A DNA stretch of 64,000 nt. Origin: Natrinema halophilum (GTDB lineage Archaea; Halobacteriota; Halobacteria; Halobacteriales; Natrialbaceae). The notes below the pieces were generated by a model that ran no database searches, was not told the origin of the DNA, and worked only from the letters and a program-made list of their open reading frames with translations. The stretch covers positions 4,216,001-4,280,000 of the forward strand of contig NZ_CP058601.1 in NCBI RefSeq assembly GCF_013402815.2, read 5' to 3'. The position numbers were made by a program, and so were the translations under genes. Positions 53,250 to 62,419 of this stretch are shown here, piece by piece; within the stretch, counting starts at the first letter, position 1, and each line of letters begins with the position of its first letter.

Positions 53250-53678
53250 TTGAGCACCGATTCTCAGGACACTCATATATGTCTGGTTCCGCGATCTTTC
53301 CCTCAACTGTGTTTTCTGGCGTGTATTCCGGGCACACTCAGAGTCTTTGCGTCTAACCACGGCAGGGGCGCGGACGACTCGGAGGTTGTGAGAGATAGCT
53401 GTCGCCCGCACAACGAGAAACGCTTGTTCGTTGTCAGTGTATTTTCGAGGTGCGCATGGCAGTGTGTTCCCTACTGATTGGCTGCCACGAAAATGCTGTT
53501 ATCGGGCAGTACAAGGACTGATACGCCGGGAAAAGGTTTTAGTGGCTACCATTCACATTTAGACTTGTCCGCTCACACTCGCAGTCCGCTTCGGGCCCAC
53601 TCACACTGGACGGACGACAAGGGCGATATAGAACAAATCGGCTTGCCGTCTGTCGATTCCTACCCGAGTGGGAAAATC
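53250..53678. other. right end of the element
   Basis: Apart from the nuclease promoter, no gene is recognised before the attR repeat. Confidence 0.45.
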
Positions 53679-53695
53679 ATGGACTCGCCGGGATT
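53679..53695. repeat. attR, attachment repeat at tRNA-Ala
   Basis: Same 17 bases as at 42656. It covers the acceptor 3' strand and part of the T arm of tRNA-Ala, so integration restores a complete tRNA. Confidence 0.88.
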
Positions 53696-53751
53696 TGAAC
53701 CCGGGGCCTCTCCCATGCCAAGGGAGTGATCTACCTCTGATCTACGAGCCC
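53680..53751 (-). tRNA. tRNA-Ala (anticodon GGC)
   Basis: A 72-base cloverleaf on the minus strand. The acceptor GGGCTCG pairs with CGAGTCC, including the G3-U70 wobble that marks tRNA-Ala. The anticodon stem CTCCC/GGGAG encloses TTGGCAT (anticodon GGC), and the T arm is CCGGGTTCAAATCCCGG. The discriminator is A. Confidence 0.95.
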
Positions 53752-53953
53752 TCGAGCGCAACCGTCAATTCCCGTCGGGAATAGATAAACCCCTCGAATT
53801 CCCTCAGACCCCGTCACGGTCCCTCATTCTCGGTGGTCGAAGGAATCGATCCTGAGCCACCACGCCTGTTTCCCGGGCCTTCCGTTCGCCGACAAACGCG
53901 TTCATACAAGCCGAGTTCCAATAGTTATAAGGTATCCTACGGACACGATCTGA

Positions 53954-54175
53954 ATGGAAGTTACGCTTCCGAATACGGGGGCGTACGTGAAATGCCCCGG
54001 GTGTTGGTGCACCCGAAGCGTGGCTTCCAAGCCTACCACGGCTTTGCAAGCCATGTTCCACTTGCTTCTACCGAGACATAAACGTCTCGCACGACGGAAG
54101 TATCGGTATACGAAACAGAAGCGCCGCCGCGATCACCGGTGGAAACCCCGCTCAGCGGACGGAGGCTCGAGATGA
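53954..54175 (+). CDS. small basic cysteine-containing ORF (uncertain)
   Basis: A 73-codon frame. Support comes from a TATA-like agttataag about 28 bases before ATG 53954 and from an ATGA overlap with the next gene (54172-54175). The product has CPGCWC near residue 19 and a very basic C-terminus, unlike typical halophilic proteins. The residues before position 54120 do not look conserved in another frame either. It may be a short leader gene or a decayed frame. Nothing else is recognised between tRNA-Ala and 54171. Confidence 0.3.
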   Translation: MEVTLPNTGAYVKCPGCWCTRSVASKPTTALQAMFHLLLPRHKRLARRKYRYTKQKRRRDHRWKPRSADGGSR

Positions 54176-54375
54176 CCGACGACGATCCGGATTCGAGCAC
54201 CGCCGACTCCACGGAGAGCGTTCTCGAGGGTGTCACACTAACGCCGCCGATGAGCCTGACGCTGTGTCCGAGCTGTGGCGAGCCGGTCGGGTCGGTCACC
54301 TCCCGAGGGCCGCTGGATCACACTGCGGGGCCCTGTGGCTGTAGTCTCACGCCCGGGGAAGTCAGGCGGCTCTGA
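54172..54375 (+). CDS. small zinc-ribbon protein
   Basis: A 67-residue acidic protein. An N-terminal Asp/Ser-rich tail precedes LTLCPSCGEPVGSVTSRG and a second cysteine pair in GPCGCSLTP, so four cysteines form a likely zinc ribbon. A Shine-Dalgarno-like ggagg lies just before the ATG. Conserved in type with other haloarchaeal small zinc-finger proteins; function unknown. Confidence 0.65.
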   Translation: MTDDDPDSSTADSTESVLEGVTLTPPMSLTLCPSCGEPVGSVTSRGPLDHTAGPCGCSLTPGEVRRL

Positions 54376-54482
54376 GGCATCGCTGCAGAATCGACGGCTG
54401 CTCGCCTCCGACACACAGCCAGCGACCACGCGGTCGGCGAGGGTGCGAATTCTTTTTGCGCATTCCCCGATGACTCCCGACG

Positions 54483-55208
54483 ATGGCCGAGGACCAGGGT
54501 CGGGACCGGAATCGGACTCGAGATTCGAGCCAAAACAGTACCGACGAGCACGCGAGCCGCGCCGACGTTCGCGACACCTACGATCGGATCGCGAGCCATT
54601 TCGCGTCCACGCGGGAGTACGCCTGGCCCGAAGTCGAGTCCTTCGTGGAAACGCAGACGGCCGACTCCGAACACGCGAAACCCGACGGCGTCGGCCTCGA
54701 TCTCGGCTGTGGCAACTGTCGCCACGCCGAACTCCTCGCCCCCAAACTCGAGTCGGTCGTCGGCCTGGACGTCAGCCGCGGGTTGCTCGAGACGGGCCGA
54801 ACCCGAGCGACGGAGCGGGGGTTCGACGTCAATCTGGTTCAGGGAGACGCTGCGGCGCTCCCGCTCGCGACCGATTCGGTCGACCTCGCAGTCTACGTCG
54901 CGACGCTACACCACCTGCCGACGCGACGAACTCGTCGAGACTCTCTCGACGAACTTGCGCGAGTGCTCGCCCCCGACGGTCGGGCCCTGGTGAGCGCGTG
55001 GTCGACCGCCCACGATCGGTTCGACGAAACCGAGGGCTTCGATACGACGGTCGAGTGGACCCTCCCCGGCGGTGAGCCGGTCGACCGATTCTATCACATC
55101 TACGCGCCCGAAGAGTTCGAAGCCGACCTCGCCGACAGCGCGCTCGACCTCCGTGAGTGGGAACTCTCGAGCGGGAACTGCTACGCGACTGTAGCGGGGT
55201 CCCCGTGA
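54483..55208 (+). CDS. class I SAM-dependent methyltransferase, Trm9-like
   Basis: A 241-residue methyltransferase. VRDTYDRIASHFASTREYAW, then LDLGCGNCRHAELLA (AdoMet motif I) and LDVSRGLLETG match the Trm9/ALKBH8 tRNA-uridine methyltransferase plan, including the TRxxxWP segment before motif I. It may modify the wobble uridine of tRNA or be a related small-molecule enzyme. The N-terminal 25 residues are disordered and polar. Single gene. Confidence 0.8.
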   Translation: MAEDQGRDRNRTRDSSQNSTDEHASRADVRDTYDRIASHFASTREYAWPEVESFVETQTADSEHAKPDGVGLDLGCGNCRHAELLAPKLESVVGLDVSRGLLETGRTRATERGFDVNLVQGDAAALPLATDSVDLAVYVATLHHLPTRRTRRDSLDELARVLAPDGRALVSAWSTAHDRFDETEGFDTTVEWTLPGGEPVDRFYHIYAPEEFEADLADSALDLREWELSSGNCYATVAGSP

Positions 55209-55321
55209 GGAGGGACGCGAGAGGCCGGGCTCGAGTCGGGGTGGGCCAATCGCTAGCAGGGACTGCAGGAGACAACGCGAAACGGAAGCGCCTTAAACGT
55301 GGAACGAAAATCCGGAGATGC

Positions 55322-55392
55322 GCGCGGATGGTCTAGTGGTAGGACCTGAGCCTTCCAAGCTCATGGCCCGGGTTCAAATCCCGGTCCGCGCA
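55322..55392 (+). tRNA. tRNA-Gly (anticodon TCC)
   Basis: A 71-base cloverleaf. The acceptor GCGCGGA pairs with TCCGCGC, the anticodon stem TGAGC/GCTCA encloses CTTCCAA (anticodon TCC), the T arm is CCGGGTTCAAATCCCGG and the discriminator is A. Confidence 0.94.
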
Positions 55393-55520
55393 TTCCTGCG
55401 GCGAACAACTTCGTGAGCCACAGGAATCGGTACGAGGGATTTGAAGCACGCGAGTCGCAGCGACCGAACGGAGTGAGGACGACTGTCTCGCAGTCGGGGT
55501 CAAGTCCCGGTCCACACGGC
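55366..55520 (+). repeat. tRNA-Gly 3' half and its degenerate second copy around a shared core
   Basis: After the tRNA, agtcgcagcgaccgaacgga (from 55453) with gtg following is the same core found after tRNA-His. About 20 bases later ggggtcaagtcccggtcc (55496-55513) is a degenerate copy of the tRNA-Gly T arm and acceptor end. Confidence 0.7.
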
Positions 55521-55615
55521 TCCGTTCTACGCATCTGTACCGCCGGTTCGAGCGAATACCATCTCAGTGAGGGCGCCAGCGACCTGCGATACCAGTAGTT
55601 GCTAATACGATTTCT

Positions 55616-57007
55616 TTATTCAGCCTGTGGCGTGATTTTTCTCCGGTCCCTGTGTTTCACGCGCATCTTGATTGGGTCAAGTGGCCGGGTGGTGATGCTT
55701 ACTGAGAGGTCAATGTCTGTATCGGAAATGAGTTCAAGATGGTAGCGCTGGGCGAGCGTTGCAAGGATAAGCTTGCCTTCGACAATGGCGAACTGCTGGC
55801 CGATACAGCGGCGCGGGCCGCCACCGAACGGGAAGTACGCGAACTGCGGACGGGTATCTTCGCCAGCAAATCGCTCTGGGCGGAACTCCTGTGGAGACTC
55901 CCAGAGATCCCCATCGCGGTGGACCGTCCACTGGCACGCGACAACCGTGGCCCCCGCCGGGAGTGAGTATCCGCCCAGTTCGATCTGCTCGGTTGTGTCC
56001 CGAGGAATTTGTGGGACTGGAGGGTAGAGTCTCATTGCCTCGCGGAGTATCTGCTCGGTGTAGGTCAGGTCGGACAAGTCCTCGAACGTCGGGGGTTTGC
56101 CGTTCAAGACCTCGTTGAGTTCCGTGACCAGCTTCTGCTCTACGTCGGGATGCTGGGCCAGCAAAAACCATGTGAACGTGAGTGCGGTCGCCGTCGTCTC
56201 GTGCCCAGCAAGCAGGAACGTCATCAACTCGTCCCTGACTAATTTCTCAGACATCGATTCGCCGTCTTCGTCCCTGGCCGCCAGCAACAGTGAGAGGAGG
56301 TCATCGTGGTCGTCAGTCCCACTTCGGCGGGCTTCGATAAACTCCGCAACGATGTCTTCCATCTCGTCGATTCCCTGCTTGTAGCGACGCCACATCGGAA
56401 TCGGAACCCACTTTGGAACCATCCGAGCAATCGGCTGTTTCGCCGGCTGACCGGGCTCCTGGAGCTTGTTCACTGTCTCGCGGATGCCTCGCTCTGCATA
56501 ATTGATATCTGAACCGAAAATGGACTTGATGAGGATCCGTAAGGTCAGTGCTTTCATCTCGTCTTCGATGTTCACAGTCGGCGTATCACTCCACGCATCG
56601 GCTGCTGCGAGGGTTTCTTCTGCCATCGTATCGGCATAGTCGGCGATTCGGTTCATGTAGAACGCTGGTTGAATTCGTTGGCGCTGGCGCTCCCAGAGGT
56701 CGCCCTCGCTGAGGACCAGCCCCTGCCCGAGCAGATCGCTGAGGTCTTCCTGGCTCAAAGTAGACTTCCGGAACCGATCGGTGTCAGTGAGCACCTCCGC
56801 AACCAGTTCGGGCGCGTTCGCGAGATACATGTCGCCCATACCGAGGATTTTGAGTTGGACAAGGTCACCGTGTTCGGCAGCAGCCTCGTACAGTCCGCCC
56901 TGCTCTCTGATGAGTTGGTGAGTATTGCCGATCAACGGGAGCCCATCGTGGGTCGGCGGCTCGATCTCATGCATGGGAACGGATTCTGTGAGATTATTTC
57001 CGGCCAT
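55616..57007 (-). CDS. cytochrome P450
   Basis: A 463-residue P450. PPTHDGLPLIGNTHQ opens the fold. The I-helix reads LLAGHETTATAL, the ExxR motif is EAMR, and the haem-binding loop with the cysteine ligand is FPFGGGPRRCIG. Oxidises a lipid or other hydrophobic substrate with electrons from a ferredoxin; no partner gene is adjacent. The start is set at ATG 57007 because ataattac about 28 bases upstream fits a leaderless start. ATG 57061 is the longer alternative. Tightly packed, without a membrane anchor. Confidence 0.92.
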   Translation of the reverse strand: MAGNNLTESVPMHEIEPPTHDGLPLIGNTHQLIREQGGLYEAAAEHGDLVQLKILGMGDMYLANAPELVAEVLTDTDRFRKSTLSQEDLSDLLGQGLVLSEGDLWERQRQRIQPAFYMNRIADYADTMAEETLAAADAWSDTPTVNIEDEMKALTLRILIKSIFGSDINYAERGIRETVNKLQEPGQPAKQPIARMVPKWVPIPMWRRYKQGIDEMEDIVAEFIEARRSGTDDHDDLLSLLLAARDEDGESMSEKLVRDELMTFLLAGHETTATALTFTWFLLAQHPDVEQKLVTELNEVLNGKPPTFEDLSDLTYTEQILREAMRLYPPVPQIPRDTTEQIELGGYSLPAGATVVACQWTVHRDGDLWESPQEFRPERFAGEDTRPQFAYFPFGGGPRRCIGQQFAIVEGKLILATLAQRYHLELISDTDIDLSVSITTRPLDPIKMRVKHRDRRKITPQAE

Positions 57008-57257
57008 ATACGATTCTATCTGTTGCTCTGATGTAATTATCCGGGATGTTTTACCAGCCATAATACCTGCTTAAAATTCATCCGACAACGGGAAAGAGAA
57101 ATCGTACGAACCGGGGAAGTGACCCGATGAAAAATCACGCCGCAAACTGAATAAAGACATTGTAGTTGCAACAACTGATAAGCAGTTACGCAAAATGGGG
57201 CGAGATACGGATCGTGGCTTCCAGGTTTCCTCACGGAGACTGCACATTTATCCCAAG

Positions 57258-57478
57258 ATGCTGTCATCTGTCGGCCAGTACCGGCGGTTGAGAAGGGTGA
57301 CAGCGGCTACGCTGACTGGGCAGTTGGTTCGATTCACTGCCTCCGAGAGAACCTGAGCCAGCCATACCGCCGGTTGCTCGACATTCTGCACGAGATGACC
57401 AGAATCGCTGCTAAACTCGGGCCAGGGCGCATATTCAGCACACTCTGGCGTGCAGCCAGAGAACATAGGATTGGATAG
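57258..57478 (+). pseudogene. N-terminal relic of an IS5-family transposase
   Basis: The plus frame reads VPAVEKGDSGYADWAVGSIH, then CLRENLSQPYRRLLDILHEM and TRIAAKLG before it degenerates and stops at 57478. This is the conserved N-terminal part of haloarchaeal IS5-type transposases. The DDE part is absent. The rest of 57008-57613 holds no gene. Confidence 0.75.
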
Positions 57479-57613
57479 TGCGGGCTCTACACGGCGAATA
57501 AAATATCGGGGGTATCCTGGATGGAATGTATACGTCTCGTTACAACCGTCTGCAGAAAACGATTATATGACTGGTCGCTGTACTTCTCTTCCCCTCAGGG
57601 GGAAGAGTCGATC

Positions 57614-57964
57614 ATGAGTGACCCCGAAACTGTACTTGACCATCACCTGGACGCGTTCGCCAACCAAGAGTTAGCGGAGGTCATGACCGACTACGTCGAA
57701 GATTCGGTCATCGTCACGAATCTCGGTGTGTTCCGCGGACGCGACGAGATCGAGGGGTTATTTGCGGACTTTTTCGAGGAATTCTCTCAGGATGGTGCGA
57801 CCATTGAGGTGGACGACACCATCGTCGAGGACGACTTTGCCTATCTCCTGTGGCACGCTGACACGCCGGACAACGTATACGAATTCTGCACCGACACGTT
57901 CTACATCCCCGAGGAGACGATCGACGTCCAGACGTTCGCTGGGTATGTCGAACCGAAAGACTGA
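57614..57964 (+). CDS. SnoaL/NTF2-like small protein
   Basis: A 116-residue protein of the NTF2-like fold. The N-terminal helix (DHHLDAFANQELAEVMTDYV) is followed by the sheet pattern with VFRGRDEIEGLFADFF and DDFAYLLWHAD, typical of SnoaL-type proteins. Members act as cyclases, isomerases or ligand-binding proteins, so function is open. The start at 57614 is the ATG after a non-coding extension. Confidence 0.8.
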   Translation: MSDPETVLDHHLDAFANQELAEVMTDYVEDSVIVTNLGVFRGRDEIEGLFADFFEEFSQDGATIEVDDTIVEDDFAYLLWHADTPDNVYEFCTDTFYIPEETIDVQTFAGYVEPKD

Positions 57965-58127
57965 GAGGAGTAGAGACGGGTGATCTCAGTCCATATTTTG
58001 TAATTTATATACTGGTGCTGACCAGAGCATCTGTATCTCGCACGGTATTTCTATCATAATATCGGTAGTTCGTTGAGCCGCTGCAAGATACAGGGCGCAT
58101 AGCTAAAACAACGGTACTTCTAAGGAA

Positions 58128-59342
58128 TCAATCATTAGCCGGGAGCTCTTCAGTCTCCATGGTTCGACGGGTATCGGTACCATTACGTGCCTCTCCTGAC
58201 TCTCCCGAAGACTTTCGCAATTCAACGATGACCCGTGTCCCCGTCGGGTCGTTATCCTCGATCCAGATGTCACCTCCACTCAGCGTTACAACTGTTTCCG
58301 CTAGATACAGACCCAGGCCCTCTCCGAGACTGTCTTGACCGTGTTCTCCTCGCCTGAAATATGCGGTTTTGCGGTCATCGGGAATGCCTGGTCCATTATC
58401 AGCTACAGTCACGCGGACGGTCGAGTCGGTCTCGTCGACATCGAGTCGTACTTTGGCTATCTCTGAATCGTTATGTCTGACGGCGTTCTCGAGGAGGTTT
58501 TCGAAGACCAGACCTGCGAGCGGTGTCCCTCGAACGGTAATACCAGCCGGGATTGAGGCCTCGTATTCGGCCGTGGGAAAGGAATGCCTGGCAGATTGAA
58601 GCGTCTCTTCGAGTGTCGCTGAGAGTTCGATATTTTGTTCAGATATTTCGCCAGAAAGAGTGTGTACGACAGAGCGGATATCCTCGACGTAGTCGGCCAT
58701 TTGTTTCCCTCTCATTTCAATGGTGTCGAGCGAGCGCTCGCTATCATTTTCGTCCTCCAAACGGAGGTTTTCGACCTCTACGAGGATGACATTCAGACCG
58801 TTGAGCACGTGATGTCGAAGAATTCGATTGAGGAAGAGGAGACTTTGTTCGTGCTGTTTCGAAAGTTCGGCCCTCGTTTCGGCTCGTTCCGCTTGCCGCG
58901 CAACCTGACGGACACGGATCTGCTGCCACCCGAACAGCAAACCTGCTAACGCACCCCCATTTGCGGCAAGCAGATAGGTGAAGGTACTATCGGAGAGTGA
59001 AGCCAACTCTATCGATACCCCAGGCGAGAGACTGGAATCGAGTAGGTATAACCCATACAGTGTGAGCGCAGTAGCCATTCCCAGTCCTCCTCCGACAGCG
59101 GTTCTCCAGAAATCCTTCTCTCGGACGAAGTCCGAACGCCGCCAATAAAGAAACGCCAGCATTGCCGATGGAAATCCAATTAAGATGACAATTTCGAATA
59201 TAGACTGGCTGAAATCACCTAAGTGAGTATGCCGAGAGAGGTGTAAAAGTCCGATTCCAAAGTGGAGGAGAATCCCGCCATAAAGAATATACTGTCCTCG
59301 TATCCAGTCAGAAGACACGATTTTGCCCGTTATATCTCTCAT
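58128..59342 (-). CDS. membrane sensor histidine kinase
   Basis: A 404-residue kinase. Four to five membrane helices fill residues about 18-155 and a short linker leads to the dimerisation domain, LNRILRHHVLNGLNVILVEV (phospho-His). The HATPase domain shows NLLENAVRHND, DNGPGIPDD and GEGLGLYLAE. The membrane domain is like those haloarchaeal kinases that sense membrane or redox state. No response regulator is adjacent. The start ATG 59342 is preferred to the longer frame. Confidence 0.88.
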   Translation of the reverse strand: MRDITGKIVSSDWIRGQYILYGGILLHFGIGLLHLSRHTHLGDFSQSIFEIVILIGFPSAMLAFLYWRRSDFVREKDFWRTAVGGGLGMATALTLYGLYLLDSSLSPGVSIELASLSDSTFTYLLAANGGALAGLLFGWQQIRVRQVARQAERAETRAELSKQHEQSLLFLNRILRHHVLNGLNVILVEVENLRLEDENDSERSLDTIEMRGKQMADYVEDIRSVVHTLSGEISEQNIELSATLEETLQSARHSFPTAEYEASIPAGITVRGTPLAGLVFENLLENAVRHNDSEIAKVRLDVDETDSTVRVTVADNGPGIPDDRKTAYFRRGEHGQDSLGEGLGLYLAETVVTLSGGDIWIEDNDPTGTRVIVELRKSSGESGEARNGTDTRRTMETEELPAND

Positions 59343-59636
59343 ATCTGATAGCCTTTGAATCGTGATATTGTCATATGGTAATCTGAAAATCACTACAAAT
59401 TTTAAAACCGCCGATATGAGTGAAGGTTATATTGGTTGAGGGGAATCCCAATACGGTGGGTCATTTCGGTGAATCCTCCCTCAGTAGTCAGCAGTCCGTT
59501 TCTGACAGCAGTTCGTAGTTCATCGTCTCTCCGTGAGGTACAAAGCGCGAATGTCGCACAAGTTGAAGGGCCGATCAAATCACGCCGAACGGTTTCTCAC
59601 CCCAAGCTTCTTGGTAGCAATTCACAAAGTTACTGT

Positions 59637-59801
59637 ATGGAACGGAGACGCTTCCTCGCGGCGTCTGCAACCATCACCGCCGTTGTTTTTGCTGGGTGTG
59701 GCAGTCCTAACGACGATGATGATGACGGTGGCGGCGACGGATACAGCCTCGATGAACCGACGGAGATCACACCTCCGGACAACGACGTGATCGCGAGGTG
59801 A
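59637..59801 (+). CDS. putative lipoprotein, probably shortened by a frameshift
   Basis: A 54-residue frame with a Tat/lipoprotein-type signal (ERRRFLAASATITAVVFAGC) ending in lipobox AGC, then an Asp/Gly-rich linker and DEPTEITPPDNDVIAR. It stops at 59801. In another frame the sequence continues (TAIATGLQPDLDEENSDTD) to a stop near 59867, so a frameshift may have cut the tail. Anchored to the outer face of the membrane if made. Confidence 0.5.
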   Translation: MERRRFLAASATITAVVFAGCGSPNDDDDDGGGDGYSLDEPTEITPPDNDVIAR

Positions 59802-60125
59802 CAGCCATCGCGACGGGTTTGCAACCAGACCTCGATGAGGAGAACTCCGACACCGATAGTATCTGACCGACACTGATCTTTCTTCTTATATGTTCAAACT
59901 CGTAGAACGAACTGGAACGGTCGGCTGAATCCATCCTCTCTATTCAGCATCGCCAAACCGTCTTAGTTTTGAATAGTTTCTCTGGGAACCGCACACATCG
60001 CTGACTCTACTGACACAGCAAAAGTCCGAGTCATCAAGAACGCGGGTGTTGTACGAGGTCTGGAGGGACTCACAGATGGAGAAGAGGCAAGACGGAAGCC
60101 AAATCAGTTCGTTTGACGATAGGTT

Positions 60126-60860
60126 TCAGTCAGTCATCGTCGCCCAGTAGAAGACGACGACACCGACGGACAGGAGCACTAAGACGTACCCGCCTGCGGC
60201 GAGAAGATCGTTGAGGACGCCTCCGGATGTGAACGCGGCATCCATGAGTGCGTTCGTCGCAAAGTGGCCAGGGAGGACCGTCGTCCAGGTCGGTGACTCT
60301 GTTGCGAGTGGGTTCTGGAACATGAGGATGTCGACCATCGGTGCAAAGAGCATGACGTAAACTCCCGGAAGACGGTCGAGGACGATTCCAATGATGACGC
60401 CCAAGATACCGTAGGTCATCCCCACGAGGACTGCTGCTCCAGCGAACGCAGCCACGTTTTCAGGAGTTAATACGACGAGTGCAACGGTCAGTGACGCACC
60501 GGACACAATGACGCTTCCAGCAGTCAGCAGTCCGACCCGGGCGGTGACCAGTTCCCGGGCGCGATAGCCTGCAAGTCGTAAGCGACTATCGGCCATTTTC
60601 GAGGTCTGCATGAGGAACAGTCCGACAATCCCGGAGAGAACGGCCACGGTCACTGGCGTCATGAACGCTGCTGCGAACGCCGACATCTCGGCAGTCACCG
60701 TTGCTCCATCGACCGTGAGAGGGATGGTCGAATCAGGAACGAGCCAGACGAACACGCCGATCATGTACACGGGGAGAAATGCCAGCAGTGCAATCAAGAT
60801 CGGTGTTCGGGCGAATTCGCGCACACTCATCTCGATCGCGGTCATAGTACGTCGCTCCAT
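60126..60860 (-). CDS. ABC transporter permease
   Basis: A 244-residue permease with six predicted helices and a large external loop after the first (LVPDSTIPLTVDGATVTAEM). It is of the ABC-2 type used by exporters. It is the third gene of an ATPase-permease-permease operon; its start overlaps the stop of the previous gene (TGATG). The two permeases are related in pattern and probably form a heterodimer. Confidence 0.85.
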   Translation of the reverse strand: MERRTMTAIEMSVREFARTPILIALLAFLPVYMIGVFVWLVPDSTIPLTVDGATVTAEMSAFAAAFMTPVTVAVLSGIVGLFLMQTSKMADSRLRLAGYRARELVTARVGLLTAGSVIVSGASLTVALVVLTPENVAAFAGAAVLVGMTYGILGVIIGIVLDRLPGVYVMLFAPMVDILMFQNPLATESPTWTTVLPGHFATNALMDAAFTSGGVLNDLLAAGGYVLVLLSVGVVVFYWATMTD

Positions 60861-61603
60861 CAGGTGTCGCCCCCGTTGATAGTGTAGGCGTACGCCGCAA
60901 CGCTCAACAGCCCGAACGTAACGATGAACGCGATTGCTGGCAGCACATGGGCTGTTCCGAGGCCCTCCTCAACGACGGCGTGAGAGACAAGCTCGTGCGG
61001 GTGAGAGAGCGGTGCGAACTGAGTGATACTCTCATCGATGTTGAACAGGCCACTCGCGAATACGTTGTCCATGTCCGCGACAATCACGAGGAGAAGTGAT
61101 CCCTCGAGTTCTCGCGGGAGAATTGTCCCGACAAGCATTCCCAAGAGCCCGTAGATGATGCCTGCAAGTGCGAGGCTGCTGAACACGATAAGAGGGGCGC
61201 CAATGGTGTCGGAAAGCAACCAGGCGAGCGTGGCTGTTGAGATTGCGCTGATGGCAAGGCTGACGACGAGGAGGGTCGCGAATCGCGAGACGACCAGCTC
61301 GCTCGGATGAAATCCAGCAATGACGAGCCGGCGGTCAGCGTTCCGTGCACTGATCATTTGGAAGAGGCCGAGGACGCCTGCGAGCGCTCCCGTCGCGAAG
61401 ACGGCGCCTGTGATCCGCCCGGTCGTCGTAAGCGACTCCGAGGTGGCGAACATGCCGATGTCCGGAAATTGACTGAGGCTTACGCCGTAAATTTGGATGG
61501 ACAATGCGGGCAGTAGCAACAACAGCGCGACGTTGAGCGGTTCCCGGAAGAACGATAGCGTGCTGGCACGGATGCCCGCGGGGACTCGTCGATTCGCACT
61601 CAT
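60860..61603 (-). CDS. ABC transporter permease
   Basis: A 247-residue ABC-2-type permease with six helices. A positively charged N-terminus (MSANRRVPAGIRASTLSFFR) precedes helix 1. The start is directly after the ATPase stop with a ggaggg Shine-Dalgarno inside the end of the ATPase gene, so translation is coupled. It forms an exporter with the genes on either side. Confidence 0.85.
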   Translation of the reverse strand: MSANRRVPAGIRASTLSFFREPLNVALLLLLPALSIQIYGVSLSQFPDIGMFATSESLTTTGRITGAVFATGALAGVLGLFQMISARNADRRLVIAGFHPSELVVSRFATLLVVSLAISAISTATLAWLLSDTIGAPLIVFSSLALAGIIYGLLGMLVGTILPRELEGSLLLVIVADMDNVFASGLFNIDESITQFAPLSHPHELVSHAVVEEGLGTAHVLPAIAFIVTFGLLSVAAYAYTINGGDT

Positions 61604-62419
61604 CTACGTTCCCTCCGTGTTTACGGCGCACTGGCCGGCACCGGCCGCTTCGTCCCGGTCGAGGAACGCTGCCGTGCGTTCACAGGAGATACCATCAGCC
61701 GTCGGTGCCGGGTTCACAGCTACGTCTTCACCGACCTCCTGTCGGTGAAGGTGGCCATCGTGGAGTTCGTAAATGACGTCGAACCGGTCGCGTTCGTTGA
61801 TGATGTGTGAAATGATTGCGACCCCGACGCCGCGCTCACGCAGTTCTTCAGTGAGATCCCAGAATGCGAGGAACGTCTCCCAGTCGAACCCGGTGTACGG
61901 CTCGTCTAGCAGAAGGAGATCGGGCTGGTGCATAAGTGCGACTGAGAGATTCATCTTCTGACGGTTCCCACCGCTTAGGTTGCGTATTTGCCGGTCGTGG
62001 AACTTCTCGAAGTCGAGCACGTCGGTCAGCCAGCCGCGTGCATCTTCAATCTCGGTGTCGGCCATCCCGTAGGCGCGCCCGAAAAGCTCGAAGGTTTCGT
62101 CGACGGTCAGTCGGTCGTAGAGACGTGGTTCTTGTGGGCACCAGCCAACGGTTCCGCCGCGGGTAACATCGCCAGCGTCGTGCTCGAGGACCCCCGCGAG
62201 GATTTGCATGAGCGTCGACTTGCCACTCCCGTTTTCGCCCATGATGCCGACGATCTCTCCACACTTCACCTCGAGAGTTGCGTTGTCTAGGACGTCGACG
62301 GAGTTTGTGAACGGGATCCGTGAGTCGTAGGTCTTTGCGACACCAGTTGCGCTTACTGCAATATCAGTGTCTTGCTGTTGGGCCTGACGTAGAGACGCAT
62401 CGGCAGCCAATGTTGCCAT
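61604..62419 (-). CDS. ABC transporter ATP-binding protein
   Basis: A 271-residue ATPase. Walker A is GENGSGKST, the Q-loop region is CPQEPRL, the signature is NLSGGNRQKMNLS, Walker B is LLLLDEP and the switch histidine is in ISHIIN. Powers the two permeases coded next. The start at 62419 is chosen because the frame extends upstream to 62809 only as non-coding sequence; ATG 62449 is an alternative. The export substrate is unknown (drug, lipid or peptide). Confidence 0.9.
   Translation of the reverse strand: MATLAADASLRQAQQQDTDIAVSATGVAKTYDSRIPFTNSVDVLDNATLEVKCGEIVGIMGENGSGKSTLMQILAGVLEHDAGDVTRGGTVGWCPQEPRLYDRLTVDETFELFGRAYGMADTEIEDARGWLTDVLDFEKFHDRQIRNLSGGNRQKMNLSVALMHQPDLLLLDEPYTGFDWETFLAFWDLTEELRERGVGVAIISHIINERDRFDVIYELHDGHLHRQEVGEDVAVNPAPTADGISCERTAAFLDRDEAAGAGQCAVNTEGT

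Larger units (their letters stand above)
42656..53695. mobile_element. 11-kb integrative element in tRNA-Ala(GGC)
   Basis: The 17-base sequence atggactcgccgggatt occurs at 42656-42672 and again at 53679-53695, where it contains the 3' end of tRNA-Ala. Between the copies lie an integrase next to the left repeat, an HTH-CBS regulator, a three-gene replication operon with a primase-polymerase, and a three-gene block with a methyltransferase and a PD-(D/E)XK protein. Base composition is lower in GC than the flanks, most strongly from 46.5 to 52.1 kb. No capsid genes, relaxase or conjugation genes are seen. It therefore looks like a plasmid-derived integrative island or a satellite that relies on others to move between cells. 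Confidence 0.88.
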
